DNA of 64,000 nt from Thalassomonas sp. RHCl1 (GCF_947387555.1 NZ_CANDNZ010000001.1:1178001-1242000); one strand, 5' to 3'; positions 53,461 through 62,708 are shown, counted from the first letter of the stretch. Translations and numbers: made by a program. The notes: generated by a model from the sequence alone, not told the origin.

Positions 53461-53482
53461 CTCAGCTATAACTTTAGCTGAG
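53461..53482. repeat. Inverted repeat in the divergent promoter region
   Basis: CTCAGCTA (53461-53468) pairs exactly with TAGCTGAG (53475-53482). It lies between the divergent binding-protein and sphingomyelinase genes and could be an operator. Confidence 0.4.
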
Positions 53483-53594
53483 ATAGCAAGGATTTTTAAT
53501 TTCAGCGCTCTTTTTCATTTAGGTGCAATGATGTTGTCATCTTGCTATGGTGAAATCCGCAATGGAATCTATGATAAAAATCGAAGGAAACGAT

Positions 53595-54932
53595 ATGATA
53601 TTTAGTGTAAAAACCCTTACCGCCTTGTGCCTTGGTGCTTCACTTGCCTTGCCTGCGCTGGCAGACAGTGATGTTTATGTGACCAATAACTCGGCACAAA
53701 ACCTGTCGGTATCGGTCAACCACACCGGGGATGCCTTACTTATCGAGGGCAGCGAATGGCAACAGCATGTCCAGACCCTGGGGCCGTGGGAAACCCGTAT
53801 GGTGCTCAGTTTTAACCGCTGGGAAAATGTAAAATCCGGCAAGACCTATCATTTTGAAACTGTGCTCACCAATGACCACGGCGACAGTGTTGCCCTGCAC
53901 CAGCAGGTAAAAGGCCACTGGTATAACTCCAGTTTAAAACATGGCGCAAGCTCAGATGAGTTTGCCCTGCGCTGGTATGACGACAGGGATATTCATCGCG
54001 AACAGCTGCAGATGAATCAGGAAGGCAGCGCTACCGAGCTTGCTTTTAAGGCGGCGGCAACTGCCCGCTACGACGATCTCTATTATGCTATCACCCCGGA
54101 AAAAGTCGACGAGCAGCTAACCCCGGATCCCGATACCCTTAAAGTGATGACCTATAATATCTGGGCCCTGCCGGCGATTGCTTCCCATATCGGTGACCGC
54201 TACGATATCCTGCCTGAGTATATGAAAGGTTATGACGTGTTGATGCTGCAAGAGGTTTTTGCCTCCGGGCGTGATGCTTTCCTGCGTACCCTGGCTGCGG
54301 AATATCCCTACCAGACCAGGATGCTTGATAAAGACGGCATCAATATCTATGACGGCGGCGTGATCATTGTCAGCCGTTACCCGATAGTGAACCAGGGACA
54401 GTATGTTTACCCTGATTGCAGCGGCAGCGACTGTTTTGCCGATAAGGGCCTGAACTACGCCGAAGTGATCAAGGGGGGTAAGGCCTATCACCTGCTGGCC
54501 ACCCATACCGCTTCGTTTGATACCGACACTGCCCGCGAGTACCGCCAGCGTCAGTTCCAACAGATGCGCACTTTTGCCGAGAACCTCAATATTCCCGCCG
54601 ATGAAACCGTGATTTACGGCGGAGATTTTAACGTCAATAAGCGCAAGTTTGCCGATGATTACGCCGATATGCTGAGCAACCTCAATGCACAGGAGCCGGA
54701 GTACGGCGGTTATACCGAGTCGACCTTTGATCCGCGTATCAATGATTTTGCCGGCAAGGCCTTGTCCGGCGGCGAAAACATCGAATACCTGGATTATATC
54801 GTGGTCAGCAAGGCGCATCAGGCGCGGCAGCAAAATACCAATGTGGTGAAAATTCCGAGAAGCTCTGATCAGCGGCTGTTTAAACACTGGAACCTGTCGG
54901 ATCACTTCCCTGTGGTGACGGAACTGCGTTAA
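53595..54932 (+). CDS. Secreted sphingomyelinase C (neutral sphingomyelin phosphodiesterase)
   Basis: The ATG at 53595 has AAGGA nine bases before, giving 445 residues with a signal peptide (cut near ALADS). A beta-rich N-terminal region (about 25-165) is followed by an EEP-fold domain. Visible metal and active-site motifs are VMTYNIWALP, LQEVF, GGVIIVSRYPI, GGDFNVNK, and SDHFPVV at the end. Bacterial sphingomyelinases split sphingomyelin to ceramide and phosphocholine and are membrane-damaging toxins. It is longer than Bacillus SMase (about 310 residues), because of the N-terminal domain. Its stop overlaps the next start by one base (TAATG). Confidence 0.9.
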   Translation: MIFSVKTLTALCLGASLALPALADSDVYVTNNSAQNLSVSVNHTGDALLIEGSEWQQHVQTLGPWETRMVLSFNRWENVKSGKTYHFETVLTNDHGDSVALHQQVKGHWYNSSLKHGASSDEFALRWYDDRDIHREQLQMNQEGSATELAFKAAATARYDDLYYAITPEKVDEQLTPDPDTLKVMTYNIWALPAIASHIGDRYDILPEYMKGYDVLMLQEVFASGRDAFLRTLAAEYPYQTRMLDKDGINIYDGGVIIVSRYPIVNQGQYVYPDCSGSDCFADKGLNYAEVIKGGKAYHLLATHTASFDTDTAREYRQRQFQQMRTFAENLNIPADETVIYGGDFNVNKRKFADDYADMLSNLNAQEPEYGGYTESTFDPRINDFAGKALSGGENIEYLDYIVVSKAHQARQQNTNVVKIPRSSDQRLFKHWNLSDHFPVVTELR

Positions 54933-55933
54933 TGGCCTCAAGATTCGCTTTAAGCACCGCCCTTTGGGGCGGTGCGGTAATTTTTGTGCTGGTTTGCTTT
55001 TATGGGTTTTATGAATTTTTTCAACAGGATAAGCCAGATGTGAAAATGTCGGCTGTTTTTACCGGGCAAAAAAGTCACGGTTTAAGTCAGGGCTTAAGAC
55101 GTATCCAGCCGAAGCATATTGTCGAGTCGGGGTTTGCTGAAAAGTCACCGCCGGCAGGGCAGCAGGCAGCACTAAGCTGGGCGCAAAATACCAGCCGTGA
55201 GATAGAGCAGGCTTCGGGCAAAACCTTGCAGGCATTGCTGCGCCGCTTCTGGCGGTTGTGCACGGCACAAGATAATTGCCCGGTTCAGCTGGCCCGGCTG
55301 CACTCGGTGCTGGCGCCCGGTTATTATCAGTTGCTGGAGAATTTTGCCGAGTTGGAGCAGGTACGCGAGCAGCTGCTCGGGGCCGAACTTAGCGCCCACG
55401 ACAGCCCCCTTGAAGATAAAATAGCCCGGGTTAAAGCCATCAATGAGCAGGTATGGGGGCAAGACGCCGAGTTGTTATACCGGGATGAATATGCCCTGTA
55501 TGACTTTTCCCTTCAGGGGCGGGAGTTGGCGCAATTATCCGGGGTCGGGGAGTTTATTGACGGCTACCGGCAGCTGACCTCACGCTGGCAGGACAAGCTG
55601 GCAAGTTTTGACCTGCAAACAGCGCAGGCCAAATATGAACAAGCGTTGTCACTGTTACCGCTATCTTTTAGTGAAAGCCAGCGGGCAACGGCCCGGGCCG
55701 AGCTGGCGCATTTGTATTTAACTCCGGAGCAGGCGGCCTCGGTACAGCAACGGGCAGGGCAAGTGGCGCAGCAGGCGGATACTGTGGCCAGCTATCAACA
55801 AGGCCTGGCGGCGCTGAACCGGGAATTGGCGCAGTTAAGGAAAACGACCCTGGCGCATTTATCCTTAGCCGAGTGGCAAAGTTACCAGAGCCAGCAAAAA
55901 TACCGCTACCGGCTGGATTTTTTTGCGAATTAA
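54932..55933 (+). CDS. Lipase foldase (LifO)-like steric chaperone
   Basis: The 333-residue protein has one N-terminal membrane helix (about 10-29), a linker of about 40 residues, and an all-helical domain. LRRFWRLCT, LLYRDEYALYDFSL and the end LAHLYLTPEQAASVQQRAGQ match the pattern of lipase-specific foldases. The start overlaps the sphingomyelinase stop, so translation is coupled. Known Lif proteins fold family I lipases in the periplasm; here no such lipase is adjacent. The client is therefore probably the sphingomyelinase, which would be unusual. The RxxFDY foldase motif is not clearly present. The family call is moderate. Confidence 0.65.
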   Translation: MASRFALSTALWGGAVIFVLVCFYGFYEFFQQDKPDVKMSAVFTGQKSHGLSQGLRRIQPKHIVESGFAEKSPPAGQQAALSWAQNTSREIEQASGKTLQALLRRFWRLCTAQDNCPVQLARLHSVLAPGYYQLLENFAELEQVREQLLGAELSAHDSPLEDKIARVKAINEQVWGQDAELLYRDEYALYDFSLQGRELAQLSGVGEFIDGYRQLTSRWQDKLASFDLQTAQAKYEQALSLLPLSFSESQRATARAELAHLYLTPEQAASVQQRAGQVAQQADTVASYQQGLAALNRELAQLRKTTLAHLSLAEWQSYQSQQKYRYRLDFFAN

Positions 55934-56031
55934 TCTTCGGGCGGTTGTTGGCAGCCAGCCCGGATCATGAGTTGGCAGCTAATAGGCTATGGTCTAAGCT
56001 TTTAATTGTCTTAGCTAAAGAGGCTGGCATT

Positions 56032-56973
56032 ATGGCCATAGACCGTGAGCAACTGGCTAATAAGCTGTTCGAATTTGTACAAGGCAATGAAGAAGGTTAT
56101 GCCATTTTTGACGCCAATGACCACCTGCTTTACTGCAACCAATCTTACGGGAAAATTTTAGGTTTTGATGCCAAGGTGCTGATTGGCCGCACTTTCCTCG
56201 ATATTATTTCCCTGTGTTTTAACTCGGATAAAGGCTTTAAAACCGACACCGATGATCTCGATGTCTTGCTGGCCCGGATCAGCACCCAGTGGCGCTCGAA
56301 TAACTACCGGTTATTTGAAATGCAAAGCCATGATAACCGCTGGTTTTTGTTTTCTGAAATTAAAAATGACCGCGGTGAAATCCTGATCCAGACCAAACAG
56401 GTCACCGAGCAAAAAGTGCTGGAGCAGAAACTGCTGGAATCAAGGGATAACCTCAGGCAGCTGGCCCTGACCGACGAGCTGACCGGGGTGGCCAACCGCC
56501 GCTGTTTTGTCGACTCGGTCGAAGCCGAACTGCACAGGTGCCGCCGCCATAACTATCAGGTCGCCTATATGATTTTAGATCTGGATTTTTTTAAAAACGT
56601 CAACGACAGCTACGGTCACCAGGCGGGGGATCTGGTACTGCAATCGGTGGCAAAACGGGTGAAAAAACAGCTGCGGGATTATGATATTTTCGGGCGTATC
56701 GGCGGTGAAGAGTTTGCCGTGTTTCTCGGTCGCACTCAGGTAGAAGAAGTGCTGGTGGTCGCCGAGCGCATCCGCGAAGCCATTGCCGATAATCCGCTGT
56801 TATACCAGGGTAACAGCATATCCGTGACCACTTCCATCGGCATCAGTTTGTGCAGTTCAGTGGCCCATACCTACCAGGATTTATACAACCGGGCGGATCA
56901 GGCTTTGTACCAGGCAAAAGCCAACGGCCGTAATATGTGTCAGTTTTACCGGGAGGAGCATGCAGCAAAATAA
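56032..56973 (+). CDS. PAS-GGDEF diguanylate cyclase
   Basis: From the ATG at 56032 (AGAGG upstream) the cytoplasmic protein has 313 residues: a PAS domain (about 15-125, GYAIFDANDHLLYCNQSYGKILGF) and a GGDEF domain. GGEEF is intact, and RDYD stands five residues before it as an inhibitory I-site. The gene starts about 100 bases after the foldase gene on the same strand. No membrane segment is present. It should make c-di-GMP in response to a cytoplasmic signal bound or sensed by PAS. Confidence 0.9.
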   Translation: MAIDREQLANKLFEFVQGNEEGYAIFDANDHLLYCNQSYGKILGFDAKVLIGRTFLDIISLCFNSDKGFKTDTDDLDVLLARISTQWRSNNYRLFEMQSHDNRWFLFSEIKNDRGEILIQTKQVTEQKVLEQKLLESRDNLRQLALTDELTGVANRRCFVDSVEAELHRCRRHNYQVAYMILDLDFFKNVNDSYGHQAGDLVLQSVAKRVKKQLRDYDIFGRIGGEEFAVFLGRTQVEEVLVVAERIREAIADNPLLYQGNSISVTTSIGISLCSSVAHTYQDLYNRADQALYQAKANGRNMCQFYREEHAAK

Positions 56974-57195
56974 TGCCTGAGATCCCATCCCCTTGAAAAA
57001 CGCCGCTTATTTCACCTTTTCTCCCCTGCCCGATAAAGCAAACGGTTAACTTTGAATTAAAACAAACTTTTGTTTTATAACGATAAAAAACCTAACAAAA
57101 CAGTAGGTTGTTAAAGTCCTTTCAGTATAATGCCAAACTGCAAAGTTCAGATCTGAATTTTGCCGTTCACGTTAAACACATTTAAAGGAATGAAT

Positions 57196-58080
57196 ATGTT
57201 CAAGAAAATATTATTACCTGTGGCCATTGCTCTGTCATTAAGCCCCGTTGCCGGCGCCGTTTCTCTGGATAAGGCGGGAAAAGCAACAGGCCCCTCTATC
57301 CAACTGATAGGCGGCAGCACAACCAGTGACTGGCCCTCTACGGTGCAATTTTTTGTTTCCGGCGGCAGTGCCTGTACCGCCGTGAAAATTGCCAGCCACA
57401 GATATTTAACCGCGGCGCATTGTCTTATCGACAAAACCACCGGGGAAGTTGAAAGCAGTGCCTTCTTTGGCGCCAGAATTTATTTGAGCAATGTGCAACA
57501 GCCGACGACGTCATCGGGTTGGACCTTCAATACCCTTGGCCAGGTGATGTTGCATTCATCCTACGTGTCCGAGGTGCTCAGCCGCATCAACAGCAATGAA
57601 AGCACCAACGGGGCAGGTATGCACAGTTTTGATGTGGCGACTTTTACCCTGCAAAATACCACGCCTTACCCCGTGAGTGAAGTGGACTTTACCGAGGTAA
57701 GCCCGGGAGACAATATTACCCTGGTCGGTTATGGCTGCGAGGAAAAAGTTGGTGAAAGCCGCAGCGGTTATGGCCGTAAAAAGGCCGGTGATACTTATGC
57801 CCTGGCTATCGATGCCTATGATAATCATCCCGGATATGGCGCTTATTATGCCGGCAAGGCTGCGGAGGTTTTCTATCATAATGTTGTCGTTGCCGCACCT
57901 AAACTCGACAGCAGCGCACCTGGCTTATGTCCGGGCGATTCCGGCGGCCCTGCCTTTAAAAATAACAAAGTGGTCGGTGTCGGCGCCTATTACAGCTTTA
58001 TGGACAGTTCCGGCATTGCCTATACCAATATGGAAACCAAGCTCTCTGCGTTAGCGGGCTGGGCGGGCTGGACGCTGTAA
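57196..58080 (+). CDS. Secreted trypsin-like serine protease
   Basis: The ATG at 57196 has AAGGA seven bases before; an in-frame ATG at 57190 is too close to that site. The 294-residue protein has a signal peptide (cut near VAGA), the trypsin histidine LTAAHC, the aspartate in HSFDVATFTL, and the serine in CPGDSGGPAF. It lacks a typical C-terminal adhesion domain. IQLIGGSTTSDWPSTV marks the start of the mature domain, as in S1 zymogens. Several cysteines fit disulphides. It is one of two secreted proteases in the window. Confidence 0.92.
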   Translation: MFKKILLPVAIALSLSPVAGAVSLDKAGKATGPSIQLIGGSTTSDWPSTVQFFVSGGSACTAVKIASHRYLTAAHCLIDKTTGEVESSAFFGARIYLSNVQQPTTSSGWTFNTLGQVMLHSSYVSEVLSRINSNESTNGAGMHSFDVATFTLQNTTPYPVSEVDFTEVSPGDNITLVGYGCEEKVGESRSGYGRKKAGDTYALAIDAYDNHPGYGAYYAGKAAEVFYHNVVVAAPKLDSSAPGLCPGDSGGPAFKNNKVVGVGAYYSFMDSSGIAYTNMETKLSALAGWAGWTL

Positions 58081-58093
58081 CGGCAAAGGCCAA

Positions 58094-58216
58094 TATAGCC
58101 ATTCTCCTGTGGGAGCTCAGCGAGACAACCTGTGTAACCCCCGACAATGGCGGCTCCATTGTCGGGTGCTGCGTTTTGCTGGACGCTGAGCCTGAACTTA
58201 AAGTGGACTGGCTATA
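58094..58216. repeat. Nested interrupted inverted repeat, three stems
   Basis: TATAGCCA (58094-58101)/TGGCTATA (58209-58216), GCTCAGCG (58115-58122)/CGCTGAGC (58184-58191), and CCCGACAATGG (58140-58150)/CCATTGTCGGG (58156-58166) are all perfect complements around one centre near 58153. The gaps between stems are nearly symmetrical (13/17 and 17/17 bases). The inner stem could be a terminator of the protease gene; the outer two suggest a larger structured element. Confidence 0.7.
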
Positions 58217-58278
58217 TAGTGGCTTGGCATCTGTGTGGTTGAACCGTCCGTTAAGCTGATGCCGATGAATTTTTTACG

Positions 58279-58292
58279 CGAAACATGTTTCG
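58279..58292. promoter_or_regulatory. 14-bp perfect palindrome
   Basis: CGAAACATGTTTCG is a perfect palindrome flanked by T5 and A5. It is an operator candidate, about 320 bases before the DUF3718 start. The regulator is unknown. Confidence 0.4.
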
Positions 58293-58612
58293 AAAAACCT
58301 GCGGCTGTAACAACCCGTGTCTGGCCGGCAAGGCCGATATCAATGACTTAGTAAGCGGTAAAAATCAGCTTTAATTTTAATTGGCTGTAACATCAAGCTG
58401 ATAACGTTTTTTCGCCATTTTTCATTGGCAAAAAGTCCTTTTTTCTGCGTCATAAAATCTAACATCTTGACATATAAAACCCCCGGAATAAACGGGCGTT
58501 CCTGGCGATTTATATTAAGATTAAAGCGTGTTTAACAGTTGAGGTTTAACTTGACGGCCAATGCTTACTTTTACTTGTAAAAGTGTTTTATTTGCGCCTT
58601 GAGGAGAATAAC

Positions 58613-58993
58613 ATGAAATCTGTAATAACAGTTCTACTTACCGCAGCGACGGCTTTTGCTTTTTCGGCTAATGCCGCCACTTATAAATTTGTTGCCGCCA
58701 ATAATCTGCCCGGTACTCAGATATGTGTTTCTGCGGCTAAAAACGATTTGATCGGCTACAAGGATATGGCAAAACGTTACGGGGTAAGGCACAAGTATAT
58801 TGCCAATAACCTGACCTGTAACGGTGAGGAAATTGCCAGGTTTGCCGCCGCCTATGGAGCAACGAGAACCGCGGATTATATTAACCGCTTCCACAAGGGA
58901 AAAGTCAGTATTATCGATATTGCTAAAGCGGCGCAAGAAAAACAGCAGGCAGCAGGCGATGATCAGGAGGTTATTCTGGTGATGGTGCATTAG
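58613..58993 (+). CDS. DUF3718 exported protein
   Basis: The ATG at 58613 has GAGGAG eight bases before, giving 126 residues. A signal peptide (cut near ANAA) is followed by a DUF3718-type domain: KFVAANNLPGTQICVSAAKNDL, then NNLTCNGEEIARFAAAYG. Two cysteines probably form a disulphide. Members are small periplasmic proteins found mainly in Alteromonadales. Their function is unknown. This one has a C-terminal polar extension with K, Q and A. Confidence 0.85.
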   Translation: MKSVITVLLTAATAFAFSANAATYKFVAANNLPGTQICVSAAKNDLIGYKDMAKRYGVRHKYIANNLTCNGEEIARFAAAYGATRTADYINRFHKGKVSIIDIAKAAQEKQQAAGDDQEVILVMVH

Positions 58994-59075
58994 CAGCACA
59001 ACACCTTTTCAGGGGCAGTTTCTGATGGAGCTGCCCCCGATTTTATTCTGTTTTTATTCCCTATTTATTCCGCTT

Positions 59076-60830
59076 TTATTCCGTTAGCGGAGTTAAATCG
59101 GCAATGCCGCTGCTGTCGGCAGCTGTGCTGACCAGGGGATACTGGGTCAGGCGCGCCGGTGTTGTACCCGGGCAAACCTTATAGACAAACTGCTTTCTCA
59201 GCGTGTGGTACTGGCTGTCGGCGGCGGTGAAACAGTGTTTCATTTGCAGCAGCTCTTCTTCCCGGTACTGGGCCAGGGGTTTTTCCAGCTCGTCTTTATC
59301 TCTTTGGGCAAGTTTAGTGCTTAACAGCGCCACATACTGGTCATCTTCAAGCAAAATTCTACAATATTCTTTTAAATCAAACGCATAAGCGGTCGGGTCT
59401 GACGGGAATACCGCATCCACTAAACCTATGTTGGCACCAGCCTGGGCGCCGAGCGGCATACAGCTTTGGGTCAGGTCGATTGCCTGGCGGTAGCCGATGC
59501 GGCGCGGCAGGGTATAGGTCCAGTATTCTGAGCCGTACAGCCCCATGGTTTTATAATGGGGGTTAAGCACCACGCCGTCACGGGCGACCACCTGATCACA
59601 GGCCAGTGCCAGCATTACGCCACCGGCGCCGGCATTGTTGCCCAGGGAGGCCAGGGTGATCTTGTTGCGGGTTTCCAGTATCGCCTGCACCAGGTCGTCT
59701 ATGGCATTGATATTGCGCCATGACTCCTCGGCCGGGTTATTACTTGCCTCAATATGGTTGAGGTGGATGCCGTTTGAGAAGAAATCGTCTCCCCCCATCA
59801 GCACCAAAATCCGGGTATTGCGGCACTGGGCGGCTTTATAGGCGGTCAGCAGGCGCTGGCACTGATCTGTACCCATGGCGCCGTTATGAAAATTAAAATA
59901 AAGATAACCGACGCCGTCGGCTTCGCGGTAGCTGATTTCTTTGTAGGTTTTGATTTTATGGGCGGCCAGCGGCGGCAGCTTAAGCTCGGGAGTGTCTGTC
60001 AGGTGCTCTGCCAGCACCCAGGCGGCGGGCAATTTAAAATAGCTGTTGTCGGCGTCTTTTTGCTGTTTTAAATGGCTGATCCAGATGGCGCCGTCTAAGG
60101 TGGAGATGCAGATGGCGCCGTCACGCTGGGCGATGATTTTTTTCGGGGCATCGGCTTTTAACACCAGCTCCTGATGGGCGCCGAAAAGGTAAACGCCGAT
60201 CCCGAAAAAATCGTCCAGCACGCCGGGGAAACTGTCGGCGGCGTGAATTTTTCTTAATACTTCGCAGGTATTGTCCCTGTGCCAGTTAATACTGCGCTGT
60301 GCCTGGCGGATCAAAGGTTTGAGACTGCCTTTGACTTTTTTATCGCTGTAATCGAGGGGCAGCGGCTTAAAGTCTGCCATTTGGTGCCATTCCAGGATGT
60401 CGTCCACCAGTGCCGACGCCATGCGCGTGACTTCCTGGCGGTATAAGCTGGCTTTTGACGCCGGGCGCATCTTAAAATTTTTCGATGACCAGATATCGCC
60501 GGCATCCATTTCGCTGTCCGCCTGCAGGGCGGTGACGCCCCACTGGCTTTGCTGATCTAAAATCGCCCAGTCCAGGGAAGACGGGCCGCGGTCACCGATA
60601 ATGCCCGGGTGAATGATAATGCACAGGTGTTTTTGCCAGATATCGTCCGGGATGCGTTGTTTTAAAAACGGGCACAGAATCAGCTCAGGTTCAAAGGTGT
60701 CGATAGCATAGCGGACTTCGCTTTCCTGTCCGGCAAAAACTACGCTGACCGCGTGTCCCTGAAGTTTAAGTTGTTCGTAAATGCGTTGGCTGAGGCCGTT
60801 AAAGGCGGTGACGAGTAATAAAATACGCAC
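59076..60830 (-). CDS. hypX: HypX/HoxX-like formyltransferase-hydratase protein
   Basis: I use the GTG at 60830 (AAGGA seven bases upstream), giving 584 residues; the longer frame from 60908 lacks a ribosome site. The N-terminal half is a formyltransferase fold (IIHPGIIGDRGPSSLDWAI, WGVTALQADSEMDAGDIW). The C-terminal half is an enoyl-CoA hydratase-like fold (GGDDFFSNGIHLN, NAGAGGVMLALACD). This is the layout of HypX, which makes the active-site CO of [NiFe] hydrogenase from formyl-tetrahydrofolate under air. No hydrogenase or hyp gene lies in the window. Alternative roles for this two-domain protein remain open. Confidence 0.85.
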   Translation of the reverse strand: MRILLLVTAFNGLSQRIYEQLKLQGHAVSVVFAGQESEVRYAIDTFEPELILCPFLKQRIPDDIWQKHLCIIIHPGIIGDRGPSSLDWAILDQQSQWGVTALQADSEMDAGDIWSSKNFKMRPASKASLYRQEVTRMASALVDDILEWHQMADFKPLPLDYSDKKVKGSLKPLIRQAQRSINWHRDNTCEVLRKIHAADSFPGVLDDFFGIGVYLFGAHQELVLKADAPKKIIAQRDGAICISTLDGAIWISHLKQQKDADNSYFKLPAAWVLAEHLTDTPELKLPPLAAHKIKTYKEISYREADGVGYLYFNFHNGAMGTDQCQRLLTAYKAAQCRNTRILVLMGGDDFFSNGIHLNHIEASNNPAEESWRNINAIDDLVQAILETRNKITLASLGNNAGAGGVMLALACDQVVARDGVVLNPHYKTMGLYGSEYWTYTLPRRIGYRQAIDLTQSCMPLGAQAGANIGLVDAVFPSDPTAYAFDLKEYCRILLEDDQYVALLSTKLAQRDKDELEKPLAQYREEELLQMKHCFTAADSQYHTLRKQFVYKVCPGTTPARLTQYPLVSTAADSSGIADLTPLTE

Positions 60831-61146
60831 GGGTTCTTCCTTGTTGCTGCGGGTGAATAGCCTGTCAAAGGGCTTGAACGCCCCTGATGGGCGGCATTTG
60901 ACCAGCAAGTACTTTTATTGTCAAGAATCCTGACACTTATAATGAAGTATTTAGTCTAATTTTTTATAATTCGTTTGATTTAGCGCAAATTTTGAGCGCT
61001 TTTGTCGGGTGAAAAGCAGGGTGGAAGTCAGGGGAAGAGCAATTGCAGCACCGCAGAGACCGTGCCGGGGAAAGCTGCCCCGACACGGATGACTTAGCTA
61101 TAGCCAATCATGCTTTAACTGTTCATAAATTATGACTTATTTATAA
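60831..61146. other. Region between hypX-like and phosphoesterase genes
   Basis: 316 bp with no gene. Near 61061-61087 a 10-bp stem with one mismatch (CGTGCCGGGG/CCCCGACACG, loop of seven) probably terminates the phosphoesterase transcript. The AT-rich remainder should hold the hypX promoter. Confidence 0.5.
61061..61087 (-). terminator. Hairpin after the phosphoesterase gene
   Basis: CGTGCCGGGG (61061-61070) pairs with CCCCGACACG (61078-61087) with one C-A mismatch. It lies 60 bases past the stop. No U-tract. Confidence 0.5.
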
Positions 61147-62685
61147 TCAGCTGCTTTTTTCTTTATACTGGCCGTAGTAATAATGATGATAGCGGTAGCG
61201 GCTGTAACGTTTGATCTCATTTTCATCGTCCTGCCAGTTTGCCTGCCCATTGTCCTGGTAATGGGAATGATAATCTCCTTCCAGCGGCAGCTGTGACGCC
61301 AGGCTGGCTTCTGCCTGTTGCAGGTGGTCTGCCTTGCCCCAGTCGCTATTGCCTTCAAGCACAGGTAAAGCCTCACTTTTTGGCACCACCACATTTTCCA
61401 GGGGATCATCCTGGCGCGGCGTGGTTAAGGTTAATACCGGGGCAATATCGGGGGCGGCACCGTCCCTTGTGGTGAGCGGCGAGAGCTTAAAGCGTCTCTC
61501 TACCGTGGCCAGTATCGAGGTATGGTCAAAGGCGGTGGGGGCGGTTTTGTTGCCATACAAGTCGGTATCCGGCTCCGGCAGTCGCAATACTGTACCCGCT
61601 TCTATCAGCGGCGATACCAATACCGTGGGTACCCGTACGCCAAAGCGTTGGAAGTTAAAGCCCATATTATCCGGGCAATCTTGTGGCTGTTTGGCATTTT
61701 CCGGCGGCGGCACATGATCGAAGTTGCCGCCGTGCTCGTCATAGGTGATGATCAGCAAGGTTTTCTGCCATTGGGGGGAGCTTTTAAGCGCCTGGTATAT
61801 CTCATACAGATACTGCTCGCCTTTGGCGACATCATAGTTGGGGTGCTGGCTGTTGCCTTTGCTGCCCCATTCCGGCGCTAAAAAGCTGTAATGGGACAAG
61901 GTACCGTCGGCGGCGGCCTGCTTAAAGGCGGCAAAATTCCCGAAGCTGCCGTATTCTGGTTTTTCCGGCAGCGCCTGTAACGACTGGCGGGTGAGGATAG
62001 GCTCGTCTTCATACCCGTAAATGCTCCAGCTCAGCCGTGCCTGCTCCAGCAGGTTATAGATGCTGGGGGCATTATATTGTTTATCATGATCGCTCAGGCG
62101 TCCCAACGAGGTGGCCATCTGCACAAAGGCGCGGTTGGGCAGGGTTTCGGTGGGCACCGAGCAAAACCAGTGATCGCACACCGCATAACCTTTGGCCAGT
62201 CCCGAGAGTACAGGTAAAAGTTCCGGGGTGTACATGCCCATGATGCTTTCTTCCGTGGTGCCTTCAACAATGGGCCAGCTGCCGGGTTTTTTCTCGTTAT
62301 CCTGGCGCTGCCAGTTTAAGGTATAGGCAAAGTCGCTGATAAAACCGCTGTTGCTGGCCTTGCTGCCTTTGGCCGGGGTGCGGTAATTGCCGAACAGCTG
62401 GCTGTTGGTATTGTTATAACCTTCGCCGGGATCGCTGCCGGGCCAGAAATACGGGTGTTTATCGGCGGGGATTTTAAACACGGTCACTGCTTCGCCGCGG
62501 GAGTTAAGGTTGCTTTCTTTGCCGGTCAAACCTTCAAAGGCATGGCCCAGCGGTGAGACATTGTTTTGCTCTGTATATAAAAAACCTAACATGTGATCAA
62601 AAGAGCGGTTCTCCAGCATGATCACGACAAAATGATCTATCTGATCTAATAAGCCTAAATTCAGGCCGTTGGTGTTATGGCTCAT
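61147..62685 (-). CDS. Phosphoesterase-family phospholipase C-like protein
   Basis: The ATG at 62685 has AAGGAG eight bases upstream, giving 512 residues. Motifs are ENRSFDHMLGF at the N-terminus, VCDHWFCSVPTETLPNRAF, YDEHGGNFDHVPPP and FGVRVPTVLVSPLI, typical of the PF04185 phosphoesterase family (phospholipase C, acid phosphatase AcpA). There is no signal peptide and no twin-arginine motif, so it may stay inside or leave by another route. The C-terminal 100 residues are Q- and H/Y-rich (RYRYHHYYYGQYK) and unlike the family. It follows the cut gene upstream by 17-24 bases, so they form an operon. Confidence 0.85.
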   Translation of the reverse strand: MSHNTNGLNLGLLDQIDHFVVIMLENRSFDHMLGFLYTEQNNVSPLGHAFEGLTGKESNLNSRGEAVTVFKIPADKHPYFWPGSDPGEGYNNTNSQLFGNYRTPAKGSKASNSGFISDFAYTLNWQRQDNEKKPGSWPIVEGTTEESIMGMYTPELLPVLSGLAKGYAVCDHWFCSVPTETLPNRAFVQMATSLGRLSDHDKQYNAPSIYNLLEQARLSWSIYGYEDEPILTRQSLQALPEKPEYGSFGNFAAFKQAAADGTLSHYSFLAPEWGSKGNSQHPNYDVAKGEQYLYEIYQALKSSPQWQKTLLIITYDEHGGNFDHVPPPENAKQPQDCPDNMGFNFQRFGVRVPTVLVSPLIEAGTVLRLPEPDTDLYGNKTAPTAFDHTSILATVERRFKLSPLTTRDGAAPDIAPVLTLTTPRQDDPLENVVVPKSEALPVLEGNSDWGKADHLQQAEASLASQLPLEGDYHSHYQDNGQANWQDDENEIKRYSRYRYHHYYYGQYKEKSS

Positions 62686-62708
62686 CGTCACTCTCCTTAG
62701 CTGTTTAT

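Larger units (their letters stand above)
58081..58612. other. 532-bp intergenic region with nested inverted repeats
   Basis: No gene found. It holds three nested complementary blocks (58094-58216), a perfect palindrome (58279-58292) and a weak hairpin GCCA/TGGC flanked by T- and A-runs (about 58406-58436). The promoter of the DUF3718 gene should lie near 58540-58600. Confidence 0.6.

Noticed and set aside
54117-54941. A 274-codon minus-strand frame opposite the sphingomyelinase
   Set aside because: It mirrors a gene with intact EEP-family motifs and has no ribosome site or recognisable domain.
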